NCBI RefSeq assembly: GCF_003063265.1
Contig: NZ_NERU01000001.1
Span: 434,001-498,000 of the forward strand
Source of the DNA: Limnohabitans sp. WS1
GTDB taxonomy: Bacteria > Pseudomonadota > Gammaproteobacteria > Burkholderiales > Burkholderiaceae_C
Reading direction: 5' to 3'
Length of the DNA: 64,000 nt
Positions 42,343 through 51,793 of this stretch are shown one piece after another (within the stretch, counting starts at the first letter, position 1; each line of letters begins with the position of its first letter). A program made the translations under genes and the position numbers. The notes beneath the pieces were generated by a model, which saw only the letters and a program-made list of their open reading frames with translations, did no database searches and was not told the DNA's origin.

Positions 42343-43953
42343 TCACATGCGGGCCACGCCAAAGGTACTGGCGCGGGGTTGGCGGGCTGCACTCTCGGCG
42401 CAGGTGTCGAGGCAAAAGCTGAGCACGCTGCGCGTGTCACGCGGGTCGATCACGCCGTCGTCGAGCACCAGCCCGCTGGTGTAGAAAGCATCGGCTTGCG
42501 CCTCAAACAGGGCCACGATCTTGTCAAACTGCGCCTGCATCTTGTCGGGGTCGGGCGTGATGCCTTTGCGGGCCATGCCGGCCTCGGCCACGATCTGCAT
42601 GGTGCGGGCCGCTTGCTCGCCGCCCATCACCGCCGTCTTGGCACCGGGCCAGCTGAACAAAAAGCGCGGTGCGTAGCCACGCCCGCACATGCCGTAGTTG
42701 CCCGCCCCAAACGAGGCCCCGCACTGGATGGTGATTTGCGGCACGGTGGCGCTGGTCACCGCCTGGATCATCTTGGAGCCGTGTTTGATCATGCCGCCTT
42801 GCTCGCTGTCTTTGCCCACCATGTAGCCGGTGGTGTTTTGCAAATAAATGATGGGGTGACCCAGCTGGCACATCCACTGGATGAAGTGCGTGGCCTTGTT
42901 GGCCCCGGCCACATCGATCGGCCCGTTGTTGCTGATGATGCCCACCGCATGCCCACCGATGCGCGCCTGCGCACACACCGTGGCCGCGCCAAACAAAGGC
43001 TTGAATTCCAGAAAATCCGAGTCATCGACCAGCCGCAAGATGACCTCGCGCATGTCGATCGGTTCGCGGTGGTGGGCGGGCATCAGGCCCAGCAGTTCTT
43101 CGGCATCCCAGCGAGGGGGCTTGGCTTGTCTTTGTGTGGAGTGCGCAGCCCAGTCCCAACGCGCCACCACATCGCGGGCTGTGCCCAGCGCGTGGCGGTC
43201 GTCTTCGCACAGGTACTCGCCCAAGCCCGACACGCTGGTGTGCATCTCGGCCCCGCCCAGTTCTTCTTCGGTCGCCACTTCGCCCGTGGCGGCTTTGAGC
43301 AAAGGTGGCCCCGCCAGAAATGCGCGTGAGCGGCCGCGCACCATGATCACGGTGTCACTCAGCCCCGGCATGTAGGCCCCGCCTGCCGTGCCCGAGCCGT
43401 GTTGCACCGTGAGCACCGGCAAGCCTACCGCCGACAAGCGGGCCAGGTTGCGGAACAGGCTGCCGCCCAGCACAAAGCCCTCGACCTTGTACTGCATCAG
43501 GTTGGCCCCGGCGCTTTCGACCAGGTGCACAAAGGGGAGTTTGTTTTCCAAGGCCAGCTCTTGCACCCGCAAAATCTTTTCGAGGCCCCGCGCCTGAATG
43601 GCTCCGGCCTCGATGCCCGAGTCGCTGGCCACCACCATGCAGCGCACGCCGTTGATAAAACCAATGCCCGCGATCATGCCGCCGCCAGGCACAGACTTGG
43701 CCGGGTCGGGTGTGTCTTGCATGAAGCCCGCCAGCGCGCACAGCGGCAAGAAAGGTGCGCCAGGGTCCAGCAGCAAGGCCACGCGCTCACGCGGCAGCAA
43801 CTGCCCGCGTTTGTCAAACACGGGTTTGGATTGGGCCGAGGCCTTTGCGGCCCGCTCTTGCAAGGCATGCCACTGCGCCAGGCGGGCCAGCGCCGCTTCG
43901 CGCCTTTGCTGCGCCACAGGGCTGTGGGGGTTCCAGGTGGATTCAAACGTCAT
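42343..43953 (-). CDS. atuC: AtuC-like acyl-CoA carboxylase beta (carboxyltransferase) subunit
   Basis: The 536-residue carboxyltransferase has the N- and C-terminal crotonase-like domains, with GSGTAGGAYMPGLSD, FLAGPPLLKAATGEVATEEELGG, FLQNTTGYMVG-like (here YLQNTTGYMVG) and SFGAGNYGMCGRGY. It transfers CO2 from biotin to geranyl-CoA (Atu) or methylcrotonyl-CoA (Liu). The segment LFRNLARLSAVGLP differs from the FFNQANMSARGIP pattern I associate with methylcrotonyl enzymes, which together with gene order favours geranyl-CoA. It overlaps the SDR gene by four bases. Confidence 0.86.
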   Translation of the reverse strand: MTFESTWNPHSPVAQQRREAALARLAQWHALQERAAKASAQSKPVFDKRGQLLPRERVALLLDPGAPFLPLCALAGFMQDTPDPAKSVPGGGMIAGIGFINGVRCMVVASDSGIEAGAIQARGLEKILRVQELALENKLPFVHLVESAGANLMQYKVEGFVLGGSLFRNLARLSAVGLPVLTVQHGSGTAGGAYMPGLSDTVIMVRGRSRAFLAGPPLLKAATGEVATEEELGGAEMHTSVSGLGEYLCEDDRHALGTARDVVARWDWAAHSTQRQAKPPRWDAEELLGLMPAHHREPIDMREVILRLVDDSDFLEFKPLFGAATVCAQARIGGHAVGIISNNGPIDVAGANKATHFIQWMCQLGHPIIYLQNTTGYMVGKDSEQGGMIKHGSKMIQAVTSATVPQITIQCGASFGAGNYGMCGRGYAPRFLFSWPGAKTAVMGGEQAARTMQIVAEAGMARKGITPDPDKMQAQFDKIVALFEAQADAFYTSGLVLDDGVIDPRDTRSVLSFCLDTCAESAARQPRASTFGVARM

Positions 43954-44843
43954 TGGAATACCTTGGGGGTCACGGCGCGGTGAAAGCCGTTAAACGGTTT
44001 GACCGCATCGCGTGTTTGCACATCGGTTTGGGCCACGGCTTGTTGCCAGCCCATGCGCATTTGCGGGCGGGCACCGTCCACACGCAGCACGGTGCCGCTG
44101 ATGAAGTTGGCGGCGGGCGAGAGCAGGAAAACGATGGCGGCCGAGGTCTCGGCCTCTGTGCCAAAGCGGCCTTGTGGCACCGTGTTGCGCATTTCGCGCA
44201 GCATGGGGCCCGCCTCGGGTGGGTAGTGGTCCATGCCGCTGCTGGCGATGTAGCCCGGTGCCACGGCGTTGACGCGCACACCTTGAGCCGCCCACTCCAA
44301 TGCAGCGGTTTCGGTGAAGCTGACCATGCCGGCCCGCGCTGCGCCGCTGTGGCCCATGCCCGGCATCGAGCCCCACATGTCGGCCACGATGTTGACCACC
44401 GCGCCGCCGTGTGTGTTCATGCTCTGGTTGAAGCACTCGCGCGCCACCAAAAAGCCGCCGGTGAGGTTGGTGTCGATGACGGCTTGCCAGCCTTTGGCAC
44501 TGGTCTTGGCCAAGGGCGAGATGTATTGCCCGCCCGCGTTGTTGACCAAGCCGTGGATGCGGCCATGCTGCTGCAGCACCTGCGCGACCATGGCTTTCAC
44601 ATCGTCTTCGCGCCGGATGTCGCAGCTGTGCCAACTGGCTTGCCCACCGTCACCGGTGATCTCTTGCGCAGTGGCGGTCAGCTTGTCGGGGTTGCGGCCC
44701 ACCATCACCACATGCGCGCCCAGGCTGGCCAATTCGTGTGCGGTGCAGCGGCCAATGCCCGATCCGCCGCCGGTGACCAGGATGACTTGACCGCGCAGCA
44801 GGCCGGGCGCAAAGACGGATTGGTAAGGTGTGGCGGGGTTCAT
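43950..44843 (-). CDS. atuB: AtuB-like short-chain dehydrogenase/reductase
   Basis: The 297-residue SDR has the NAD(P) motif TGGGSGIG (about 25-32), NNAGG and the PG-motif VAPGYI. The classic catalytic YxxxK is HSGAARAG here, so Tyr is His and Lys is Arg; this is also seen in dienoyl-CoA-reductase-like members. It may reduce or oxidise an unsaturated acyl-CoA or terpenoid intermediate. The C-terminal 40 residues extend beyond the SDR core. It overlaps tetR and atuC by four bases at its ends. Confidence 0.8.
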   Translation of the reverse strand: MNPATPYQSVFAPGLLRGQVILVTGGGSGIGRCTAHELASLGAHVVMVGRNPDKLTATAQEITGDGGQASWHSCDIRREDDVKAMVAQVLQQHGRIHGLVNNAGGQYISPLAKTSAKGWQAVIDTNLTGGFLVARECFNQSMNTHGGAVVNIVADMWGSMPGMGHSGAARAGMVSFTETAALEWAAQGVRVNAVAPGYIASSGMDHYPPEAGPMLREMRNTVPQGRFGTEAETSAAIVFLLSPAANFISGTVLRVDGARPQMRMGWQQAVAQTDVQTRDAVKPFNGFHRAVTPKVFQ

Positions 44844-45562
44844 GTGGGGTCTCTCAAAAACAAGGCCAAGGCGGCCTCGGTCAAATCGTCCAAGGAGGCG
44901 CGTGGGGCACTGGGCTCTGTTGCTTTCGCCGCCGTTTGGCTTGAGCGTTTAACCGAGTGCTTGGCCCCAGTTGACGTCAAGTTCTGGCCGGTCGGCTGGT
45001 ACCACTGCACCGCCCAATTCAAAGCGCCAAAAATCATCAGCCGGGCCAAACCCACGGGCGCTTGCAGTTGCCCGCTGTCATGCAGGGCTTGCAGCACAGG
45101 CGTCCAGACGGCTTCGTACCCGTCCTTGATCTGCGTGATGGTTTGGCGCTGTTCGGCGCTCAGCGAGCGCCATTCGTAAAGCATCACCGGGATGAAGTCG
45201 CTGTCCGGTCCCAGCAGCACATCGAACTGGTTGCGGATCAGGGCGCGAAGTTGTTCGCGTGGGGGCAGGTCATCCGGCAGACCGGCGCAGGCAGCTTCTT
45301 GGCGCTGGCTTGCTTGCTTCATGCCCTCCACCATAACCGCCAGCAACAGGTCTTGTTTGTTGCCGAAGTGATAAAACGGCGAGCCCGGCTGCATGCCCAC
45401 TTGCGCCGCGATTTCTCGGGTGCTGGTGGCGTCGTAACCTTTGCGGTGAAACAGCTTCGCCGCCGCCGCGATCAGCGCTTGACGCCGGTTGCCATCGTCG
45501 CGCTCGTCCTCGGTCTTGCGGGGGCGGCCGCGTGCGCGTTTGGGCTCGGCCAGTTCGGTCAT
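44840..45562 (-). CDS. TetR-family regulator of the atu-like operon
   Basis: The 240-residue protein has an AT-hook-like basic start (KRARGRPRK), a TetR helix-turn-helix (AAAKLFHRKGYDATSTREIAAQVGM, about 33-58) and a helical ligand domain ending in a Ser/Ala-rich tail. It is probably a repressor released by a terpenoid or branched acyl-CoA, like AtuR in Pseudomonas. ATG 45562 is chosen as the first start before the basic segment. It is inside the operon; its stop overlaps the SDR start. Confidence 0.82.
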   Translation of the reverse strand: MTELAEPKRARGRPRKTEDERDDGNRRQALIAAAAKLFHRKGYDATSTREIAAQVGMQPGSPFYHFGNKQDLLLAVMVEGMKQASQRQEAACAGLPDDLPPREQLRALIRNQFDVLLGPDSDFIPVMLYEWRSLSAEQRQTITQIKDGYEAVWTPVLQALHDSGQLQAPVGLARLMIFGALNWAVQWYQPTGQNLTSTGAKHSVKRSSQTAAKATEPSAPRASLDDLTEAALALFLRDPT

Positions 45563-45576
45563 GGCAGAAAACCTTC

Positions 45577-45638
45577 GCGACGAGGTCGTCGCTCCCACAG
45601 AGAGCATTGTTCCCACAGAGCACTTTGCTCCCACAAGG
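45577..45638. repeat. Short palindrome plus 18-bp tandem repeat
   Basis: GCGACGA-GG-TCGTCGC (45577-45592) is followed by three units at 45591, 45609 and 45627 that begin G[C/T]TCCCACA with an 18-base period; the last is cut short. It fills the space between an acyl-CoA dehydrogenase gene and tetR and looks REP-like. Confidence 0.65.
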
Positions 45639-45657
45639 GGGCAGGGATGGCGGGCAT

Positions 45658-46821
45658 TCAGCGCCCCGCCAAACCCATGCTGCGCGAGATCACTTCTTTC
45701 ATGATCTCGTTGGTGCCGCCATAGATGCGTTGCACGCGCGCGTCGGCATAGGCGCGGGTGATGGGGTATTCCCACATGTAGCCGTAGCCGCCGTGCAGCT
45801 GCACGCACTCGTCCATCACCTTGCATTGCAGGTCTGAGCACCAGTACTTGGCCATGCTGGCGGTCGCGGTGTCGAGTTTGTCTTGCAGCAAAAGCTCTGA
45901 GCACTTGTCCACAAACACACGGGCGACTTGCACCTCGGTCTGCAACTCGGCCAAGGTGTAGCGGGTGTTTTGGTAGTTGCCCACGGCCTGGCCAAACACC
46001 TTGCGGTCTTTCACGTACTGCACTGTCCAGTCGATGGCCGCTTGCGCAGCGGCAATACCGCCAATGGCGATTTGCAGGCGTTCCCAAGGCAGCTGCTCCA
46101 TCAGGCAAATGAAGCCCTTGCCCTGCATGGCGGTGCCGCCCAGCAGTTGGTCGGCGCTGACCTTCACGTTGTCAAAAAACAATTCCGAGGTGTCTTGCGC
46201 TTTCAGGCCCAGCTTCTTCAAGCGCTTGCCTTTTTCAAAGCCGGGCATGCCGCGCTCGATCAAAAATAAGCTGGTGCCTTTGGCGCCTGCGGCCGGGTCG
46301 GTCTTGGCCACCAGAATCACCAAGTCGGCGTGCCAGCCGTTGGTGATGAAGGTCTTGCTGCCGTTGATCAGGTAAGTGCCATCGGGCTGCAGCATGGCCG
46401 TGGTTTTGACGCCCTGGAGGTCCGAGCCCGCTGCGGGTTCGCTCATGGCAATCGCTCCCACCATCTCACCGCTGGCCAACTTGGGCAGGTACTTTTGCTT
46501 TTGTGCTTCGGTGCCGTAATGCAGGATGTAAGGGGCGACGATCTCGCTGTGCAGGCCATAGCCGATGCCGCTGAAACCGGCGCGTGCGAGTTCCTCCATC
46601 TGCACCACCGAATAGAGCTTGTCCGCGTCTGACCCGCCATAGGCTTCGGGCAGGGTCATGCATAAAAAGCCGTTTTCACCGGCTTTGTCCCAGACGGCGC
46701 GGTCTACGTAGCCTTGTTCTTCCCATGCCTCATGGTGGGGGGCGATTTCCTTGTCCATGAAGCGGCGAAAGCTGTCGCGAAAGGCTTCGTGGTCGGGGGT
46801 AAAGAGTGTGCGTTCAATCAT
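45658..46821 (-). CDS. Acyl-CoA dehydrogenase
   Basis: The 387-residue FAD enzyme has AMSEPAAGSDLQGV, FITNGWHADLV, DRKVFGQAVG and QLHGGYGYMWEYPITRAYADARVQRIYGGTNEI, typical of long/medium-chain dehydrogenases. It is the first gene of the minus-strand atu-like run, separated from tetR by a repeat, and diverges from the thiolase gene at 46942. The 120-base divergent region would hold both promoters; a TATACT at 46880-46885 is a possible -10 for the thiolase but has no good -35. Confidence 0.9.
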   Translation of the reverse strand: MIERTLFTPDHEAFRDSFRRFMDKEIAPHHEAWEEQGYVDRAVWDKAGENGFLCMTLPEAYGGSDADKLYSVVQMEELARAGFSGIGYGLHSEIVAPYILHYGTEAQKQKYLPKLASGEMVGAIAMSEPAAGSDLQGVKTTAMLQPDGTYLINGSKTFITNGWHADLVILVAKTDPAAGAKGTSLFLIERGMPGFEKGKRLKKLGLKAQDTSELFFDNVKVSADQLLGGTAMQGKGFICLMEQLPWERLQIAIGGIAAAQAAIDWTVQYVKDRKVFGQAVGNYQNTRYTLAELQTEVQVARVFVDKCSELLLQDKLDTATASMAKYWCSDLQCKVMDECVQLHGGYGYMWEYPITRAYADARVQRIYGGTNEIMKEVISRSMGLAGR

Positions 46822-46941
46822 GGTGTCACCTTCAGGACTTGGGGTTTTATTTATACAAAGCGGTTGCTTGGTAAAAGTCTATACTGATTGCTGAAACCCA
46901 CAACTCAGGGCAAACCCCTTGATGACCCCCAGGAGACATTC

Positions 46942-48147
46942 ATGAGCGAAGCATTTGTTTATGACGCCATACGCACACCGCGTGGCAAAGGCAAAAAAGA
47001 CGGCAGCCTGCACGAGGTCAAGCCCATCAGTCTCTTGAGCGGCGTGCTGCGCGAGCTGCAAAGCCGCAACCAGTTCGACACCGCTGCGGTGGATGACGTG
47101 GTCATGGGCGTGGTCTCGCCGATTGGCGAGCAAGGCTCGGTCATCCCCAAAGTGGCAGCCCTGGCCGCAGGCTGGGACTGGCGCTGCTCGGGCGTGCAGC
47201 TCAACCGCTTTTGCGCCTCGGGCCTGGAAGCGGTCAACATGGCCGCCATGAAAGTGCGCAGTGGCTGGGAAGACCTGGTTGTGGCCGGTGGCCTGGAGAG
47301 CATGAGCCGCGTGCCAATCGGCTCCGACGGCGGCGCTTGGGCGCAAGACCCTGAAACCAACAGCGCCACGCTGTTTGTGCCGCAAGGCATCGGTGCCGAC
47401 CTGATCGCCACCATGAGTGGCTTCACGCGCCACGATGTGGACGCCTTTGCGGTCGAGTCGCAAAAGCGCGCCACGGCAGCGCGTGCGGCGGGTTACTTCG
47501 ATGGCTCGGTGGTGCCCGTCAAAGACAAACTCGGCCAGGTCATCCTGGCGCAAGACGAATTCATCAAGCCCAGCACCACGGTGGAAACACTGGGCGGCCT
47601 CAAGGCCTCGTTTGAACAACTCGGTGCCATGGGCTTTGACGCCGTGGCCTTGCAGCGCTACCCACAGGTTGAACGCATTCACCATGTGCACCACGCGGGC
47701 AACTCGTCGGGCATTGTGGATGGCGCAGCGGCCGTATTGATCGGTTCCGAGGCCGCAGGCAAAACCCACGGCCTCACGCCCCGCGCCCGCATCGTGTCGG
47801 TGGCCTTGTCCGGGGCTGACCCGACCATCATGCTCACAGGCCCCATGCCCGCCGCTCGCAAGGCGCTGGCCAAGGCGGGCCTCACGATTGACCAGATCGA
47901 TCTGTTTGAGGTGAACGAAGCCTTTGCCGCTGTGCCCATGAAGTTCATGCAAGAGATGGGCGTGTCGCACGACAAGGTCAACGTCAACGGTGGCGCGATT
48001 GCCATGGGCCACCCGCTGGGGGCCACGGGCGCGATGATTTTGGGCATCCTGATCGACGAGCTGCACCGCCGCCAACTGCGCTACGGCTTGGCCACTTTGT
48101 GTGTGGGCGGCGGCATGGGCATCGCCACCATCGTTGAACGCGTTTGA
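46942..48147 (+). CDS. Acetyl-CoA C-acyltransferase (3-ketoacyl-CoA thiolase)
   Basis: The 401-residue thiolase has the nucleophile Cys91 in RFCASG, the histidine motif GHPLGATG and the acid/base Cys in TLCVGGGMG. The ATG at 46942 has an AGGAG site; the ORF extension to 46888 is not conserved. It cleaves 3-ketoacyl-CoA to acetyl-CoA and a shorter acyl-CoA. It is followed after 16 bases by a FadJ-type gene, so the two form a beta-oxidation pair (FadA/FadB-like). Confidence 0.92.
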   Translation: MSEAFVYDAIRTPRGKGKKDGSLHEVKPISLLSGVLRELQSRNQFDTAAVDDVVMGVVSPIGEQGSVIPKVAALAAGWDWRCSGVQLNRFCASGLEAVNMAAMKVRSGWEDLVVAGGLESMSRVPIGSDGGAWAQDPETNSATLFVPQGIGADLIATMSGFTRHDVDAFAVESQKRATAARAAGYFDGSVVPVKDKLGQVILAQDEFIKPSTTVETLGGLKASFEQLGAMGFDAVALQRYPQVERIHHVHHAGNSSGIVDGAAAVLIGSEAAGKTHGLTPRARIVSVALSGADPTIMLTGPMPAARKALAKAGLTIDQIDLFEVNEAFAAVPMKFMQEMGVSHDKVNVNGGAIAMGHPLGATGAMILGILIDELHRRQLRYGLATLCVGGGMGIATIVERV

Positions 48148-48163
48148 TTGGGGAGACACCATC

Positions 48164-50323
48164 ATGATTTTGAAAACACTGCGCTACGAACTGGCGGACG
48201 GCATCGCCACCATCACCTTTGACGAGCAAGGCTCGCCGGTCAACACCATGTGCCTGCAATGGCAGGCCGATCTGACTCAGGCGGCCGAGCAAGTCCTCCA
48301 AGACAAAGCCCAGATCAAGGGCGTCATCCTGGCCTCGGCCAAGTCGACCTTTTTTGCGGGGGCCGACCTCAAGGGCGTGATGCGCTCGCAAGCCTCGGAC
48401 GGCCCGCGTGTCTTTGTCGAGATCGAAGGCATCAAGAAAGCTTTTCGCACCATCGAGACCCTGGGCGTGCCTGTGGTCAGCTGCCTGAATGGCACGGCGC
48501 TGGGCGGCGGCTGGGAAGTGGCCTTGATCGGCCACTACCGCATCGCCACCGCCAACCCCAAAACACAATTTGGCTTGCCCGAAGTCACGCTGGGTTTGAT
48601 TCCTGGCGGTGGCGGCATCACCAAGATGACGCGCCAGCTGGGCCTGCTGGCCGCGCAGCCCTATGTGCTGGAGAGCAAACTCTTTGGCCCCGAAGAGGCA
48701 CAAAAGTTGGGCTTGGTGCACGAGATCGTGGCCAGTGATGACGAGCTGCGCCCCCGCGCTTTGGCGCACATTGCGGCAGCCCAAGGCCAGCCCGAAGCCG
48801 CCCAACACCCGTGGGACCGCAAGGACTACAAAATGCCCGGCGGCACGCCCAGCAACCCCAAGATCGCGGGCATGCTGAGTGTGGCCCCGGCCGTGCTCAA
48901 GCAAAAAACACGCGGCCTGTATCCTGCGCCCGAAGCGGCGCTGGCCGCCATGGTCGAGGGCGCGATGGTGGACTTTGACACCGCCATGCGCATCGAAAGC
49001 CGTTACCTCGCAGGTCTGATGACCAGCAAGGTGGCGCGCAACATGATCAACACCTTCTTCTTCAACATGAACAGCATCAAAGGCGGCCAAAGTCGCCCCA
49101 AGGCTGCACCGCGCTACAAGCCACAAAAGGTGGGCATTTTGGGCGCGGGCATGATGGGTTCGGGCATTGCGTATTCACAAGCCAGCCGGGGCATCGCCAC
49201 GGTGCTCAAAGACGTGAGCGTTGAAGCAGCTGAAAAAGGCAAGGCCTACAGCCACAAGCTCACGCAAAAACGCGTGGAAAAAGGCCGCATGGCGGCGGAC
49301 AAACAAGCGGCCTTGTTGTCACTGATCCAGCCCACGGCCAGCGCCGCGGACCTTAAAGGCTGCGACCTGATCATCGAAGCTGTGTTTGAAAACCGCGAAC
49401 TCAAAGCCCGCGTCACGCAAGAGGCCGAGCCCATGCTGGCCGAAGGTGGTTTCTTTGCCAGCAACACCTCGACCTTGCCCATCAGCGGTTTGGCCACGGC
49501 CAGCGCCAATGCGAATAAATTCGTGGGCATCCACTTCTTCAGCCCTGTCGACAAGATGCAGCTGGTGGAGATCATTCGTGGCGCACAGACCGACGACGAG
49601 ACCATTGCCCGTGCGTACGACTATGTGCAGGCGCTGGGCAAGCTGCCGATTGTGGTGAACGACTCGCGTGGCTTTTACACCAGCCGCACCTTCGGCACCT
49701 TTGTCATGGAAGGCGCGGCCATGCTGGGCGAGGGCATCCCCGCCCCCGTGATCGAGAACCTGGCCATGCAAGTGGGCATGCCCGTCGGCCCGCTGGCCGT
49801 GCTGGACGAAACCGCGCTGTCGCTGTCGGTGCATGTGCTGGACCAAACCCGCGAAGACTTTGCCAAAGAAGGCAAAACGCACACCGCCACGCCCGGCGAG
49901 CTGCTGGTCGAGCGCATGGTCAAAGAACTCCAACGCCCCGGCCGCGCCGCAGGCGGTGGTTTTTACGACTACCCCGCTGGTCAAAAGAAAGTGCTGTGGC
50001 CTGAACTGAAAACCCGCTTTGAAAAAGCCGACGTGGCCTACAGCCAGCAAGACATCAAAGACCGCCTGCTGTACCGCCAAGCCGTGGAAACCGCCCGCTG
50101 CCTGCAAGAAGGCGTGCTGACCTCGGTGCACGACGGCAACATCGGCTCGATCTTCGGCATCGGCTTTCCGGCCTGGACGGGTGGGGCGCTGCAGTTCATC
50201 TATGGCCAAGGGGTGGATGCGTTTGCCAAGCGTTGTGCTGAATTGGCTGCCTTGTATGGGGCGGGGTTTGCGCTGACAGCGGAAGTGATCGCGAGTTTGA
50301 AGCAGCATCAGCCGTTGTATTGA
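48164..50323 (+). CDS. fadJ: FadJ/FadB-like multifunctional enoyl-CoA hydratase/3-hydroxyacyl-CoA dehydrogenase
   Basis: The 719-residue enzyme has an N-terminal hydratase domain (about 1-190) with GTALGGGWEVAL and GLPEVTLGLIPGGGG holding the two catalytic Glu, a NAD-binding 3-hydroxyacyl-CoA dehydrogenase domain starting VGILGAGMMGSGIA (about 323), HFFSPVDKMQLVEI and a C-terminal dimerisation repeat. It carries out two successive steps of beta-oxidation before the thiolase upstream. The ATG at 48164 has a GGGGAGA site. Downstream begins the accessory region. Confidence 0.93.
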   Translation: MILKTLRYELADGIATITFDEQGSPVNTMCLQWQADLTQAAEQVLQDKAQIKGVILASAKSTFFAGADLKGVMRSQASDGPRVFVEIEGIKKAFRTIETLGVPVVSCLNGTALGGGWEVALIGHYRIATANPKTQFGLPEVTLGLIPGGGGITKMTRQLGLLAAQPYVLESKLFGPEEAQKLGLVHEIVASDDELRPRALAHIAAAQGQPEAAQHPWDRKDYKMPGGTPSNPKIAGMLSVAPAVLKQKTRGLYPAPEAALAAMVEGAMVDFDTAMRIESRYLAGLMTSKVARNMINTFFFNMNSIKGGQSRPKAAPRYKPQKVGILGAGMMGSGIAYSQASRGIATVLKDVSVEAAEKGKAYSHKLTQKRVEKGRMAADKQAALLSLIQPTASAADLKGCDLIIEAVFENRELKARVTQEAEPMLAEGGFFASNTSTLPISGLATASANANKFVGIHFFSPVDKMQLVEIIRGAQTDDETIARAYDYVQALGKLPIVVNDSRGFYTSRTFGTFVMEGAAMLGEGIPAPVIENLAMQVGMPVGPLAVLDETALSLSVHVLDQTREDFAKEGKTHTATPGELLVERMVKELQRPGRAAGGGFYDYPAGQKKVLWPELKTRFEKADVAYSQQDIKDRLLYRQAVETARCLQEGVLTSVHDGNIGSIFGIGFPAWTGGALQFIYGQGVDAFAKRCAELAALYGAGFALTAEVIASLKQHQPLY

Positions 50324-50354
50324 AGGCTGGATGCCAGTCAAAACATGGTTGTGG

Positions 50355-51188
50355 CTATCTGGAAACCAGCTTTTCGTGCAACAGTTCAATGACCGAATTG
50401 AGCGGTGGCGCCTGAAGCTGGTTCTTTTGAAGGAAGGCATGCCATTGCTTGCTTTTCTGCGGATCGTGACCAAAGACTGGTGAAAAACCAATGGGCGTCG
50501 ATGTCGGCATGGGTGTTTGACGCCGTTCAAGCGTGGCTGCGATGGCCGTTTGCATCATTTCAGGATCGAGCGCTTGGGTCGAGAGTAAGACCCACAGGTC
50601 AAAGTAGTCTTTGAGGCGGGTGTTGGCCATGCCCAACGAAACGATGGCTTCGAACTTCTCGGCCACCACGGTGTAACGCGGATAGACCCTGATCCTGGGT
50701 GCAGGCAGGTCCGCCAACATCACCGGATAGTCGGCCAGCTCCGGCGCTGGTGTGACGGCATCACCGTAGCCAATGTCGACTTGCACTGGGCAGCGTGCAC
50801 CATCGAGCTGACCTTGCAGCGTGACGCGCAATCCCGAGTAATTGGCATCCTTGCGAATCTCGGTGACTTGAATGCTGCTTGCGTCAAACACAATGGCGTC
50901 ATCGCATTCAATACCGCAAATTTCGCGAAACACCTCATGCACAACGGGTTCTTCTGCCAATCCAAAACCGAGCAGGTCGATGTCGCGGGTGGGCCGATGC
51001 GGAACATCGAACCACATGTCAAACAGCAATGCGCCCTTGAGCAAAAAATGGTCTTTGTTGGGTGAAACACTCAAACGGTAGAGCAGACGCTCCAAGCCGT
51101 AGCGGGTCAAAACCAGCGAGAAATCTAGCTTGTCGGCTTTGGCCTTGTTGAGTAGTCTAGCCCTGACCGATGCAGGCTTGTTGATCAT
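50355..51188 (-). CDS. abiEii: AbiEii-type nucleotidyltransferase toxin
   Basis: The 277-residue protein has the AbiEii/DUF1814 nucleotidyltransferase pattern: KGALLFDMWFDVPHRPTRDIDLLGFG (about 51-76) with the Asp pair of the active site, the ITRYTVVAEKFEAIVSLGM-like block (here PRYTVVAEKFEAIVSLGM) and RLKDYFDLWVL. AbiE is a type IV toxin-antitoxin pair linked to phage defence; related toxins transfer nucleotides to tRNA. It is translated after abiEi with an ATGA overlap, and the fadJ gene ends 31 bases away. Confidence 0.9.
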   Translation of the reverse strand: MINKPASVRARLLNKAKADKLDFSLVLTRYGLERLLYRLSVSPNKDHFLLKGALLFDMWFDVPHRPTRDIDLLGFGLAEEPVVHEVFREICGIECDDAIVFDASSIQVTEIRKDANYSGLRVTLQGQLDGARCPVQVDIGYGDAVTPAPELADYPVMLADLPAPRIRVYPRYTVVAEKFEAIVSLGMANTRLKDYFDLWVLLSTQALDPEMMQTAIAATLERRQTPMPTSTPIGFSPVFGHDPQKSKQWHAFLQKNQLQAPPLNSVIELLHEKLVSR

Positions 51189-51787
51189 GCGGTCAGCCCT
51201 TCCAGGTAAGGCCGCATCACGTTTTGCACGCGGCAAATCTGCCCGTAGTGCCAAAGCTCATCCATCGTGACCCGCTTGGCGCGCCATGCTTCTTTCAGCG
51301 CTTCCAGTGCCACGTCCAGGCCGATTTTGTTTCGGAACTTGAAGCAGTCCGCGATGGTTTTGGCCACGCACGTCACATTGACTGAAACGCCTTCAATGTC
51401 GTGTACCGCTACGCCCTCGGTCAGCGCTGGGCCACTGAAACGCGCAACGCGCAGGGGCGGGTAATCGAACTGTGGTGCGCGGGCTTTGTTGTCCACAGCC
51501 ACCCACACCTCAAAGGGTGCTTGCGTCGTCAGTCCGTGAAAAGCCAGTGCAGACAGCAGGCACACCAAAACTTGCGGGTGTTTGCTTGCCACTTCGGCCA
51601 AGCCAGCGAACTCGGAGGCTTGGCGCTGGGGCAGTGCATACAGCCCACGACTGAGCTTGTGAACCAGCCCTCGGCTGGCCAGTTGCGCCAGATATAGACG
51701 CGAACGGCCCTGTGCTACGGCATCACTGGGGCGCAGCAGTGCCTTGCCTTGGGCAAGAGCAGCGAGGGAGGCTGGGGTGGGTGACAT
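51185..51787 (-). CDS. abiEi: AbiEi-type antitoxin
   Basis: The 200-residue protein has an N-terminal winged helix (DAVAQGRSRLYLAQLASRGLVHKLSRGLYALP, about 22-53) and the AbiEi C-terminal domain (VKTIADCFKFRNKIGLDVALEALKEA-type sequence, here AKTIADCFKFRNK). AbiEi antitoxins repress their own operon by binding DNA. A TTGACA/AATAAT promoter lies directly upstream. It overlaps the toxin gene by four bases. Confidence 0.9.
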   Translation of the reverse strand: MSPTPASLAALAQGKALLRPSDAVAQGRSRLYLAQLASRGLVHKLSRGLYALPQRQASEFAGLAEVASKHPQVLVCLLSALAFHGLTTQAPFEVWVAVDNKARAPQFDYPPLRVARFSGPALTEGVAVHDIEGVSVNVTCVAKTIADCFKFRNKIGLDVALEALKEAWRAKRVTMDELWHYGQICRVQNVMRPYLEGLTA

Positions 51788-51793
51788 GGCTTA

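Noticed and set aside
37216-43953. Leucine (Liu) pathway with methylcrotonyl-CoA carboxylase
   Set aside because: The order B-C-D-E-F, the SDR gene, the TetR instead of MerR regulator and the lack of HMG-CoA lyase fit Atu better; not fully excluded without assay.
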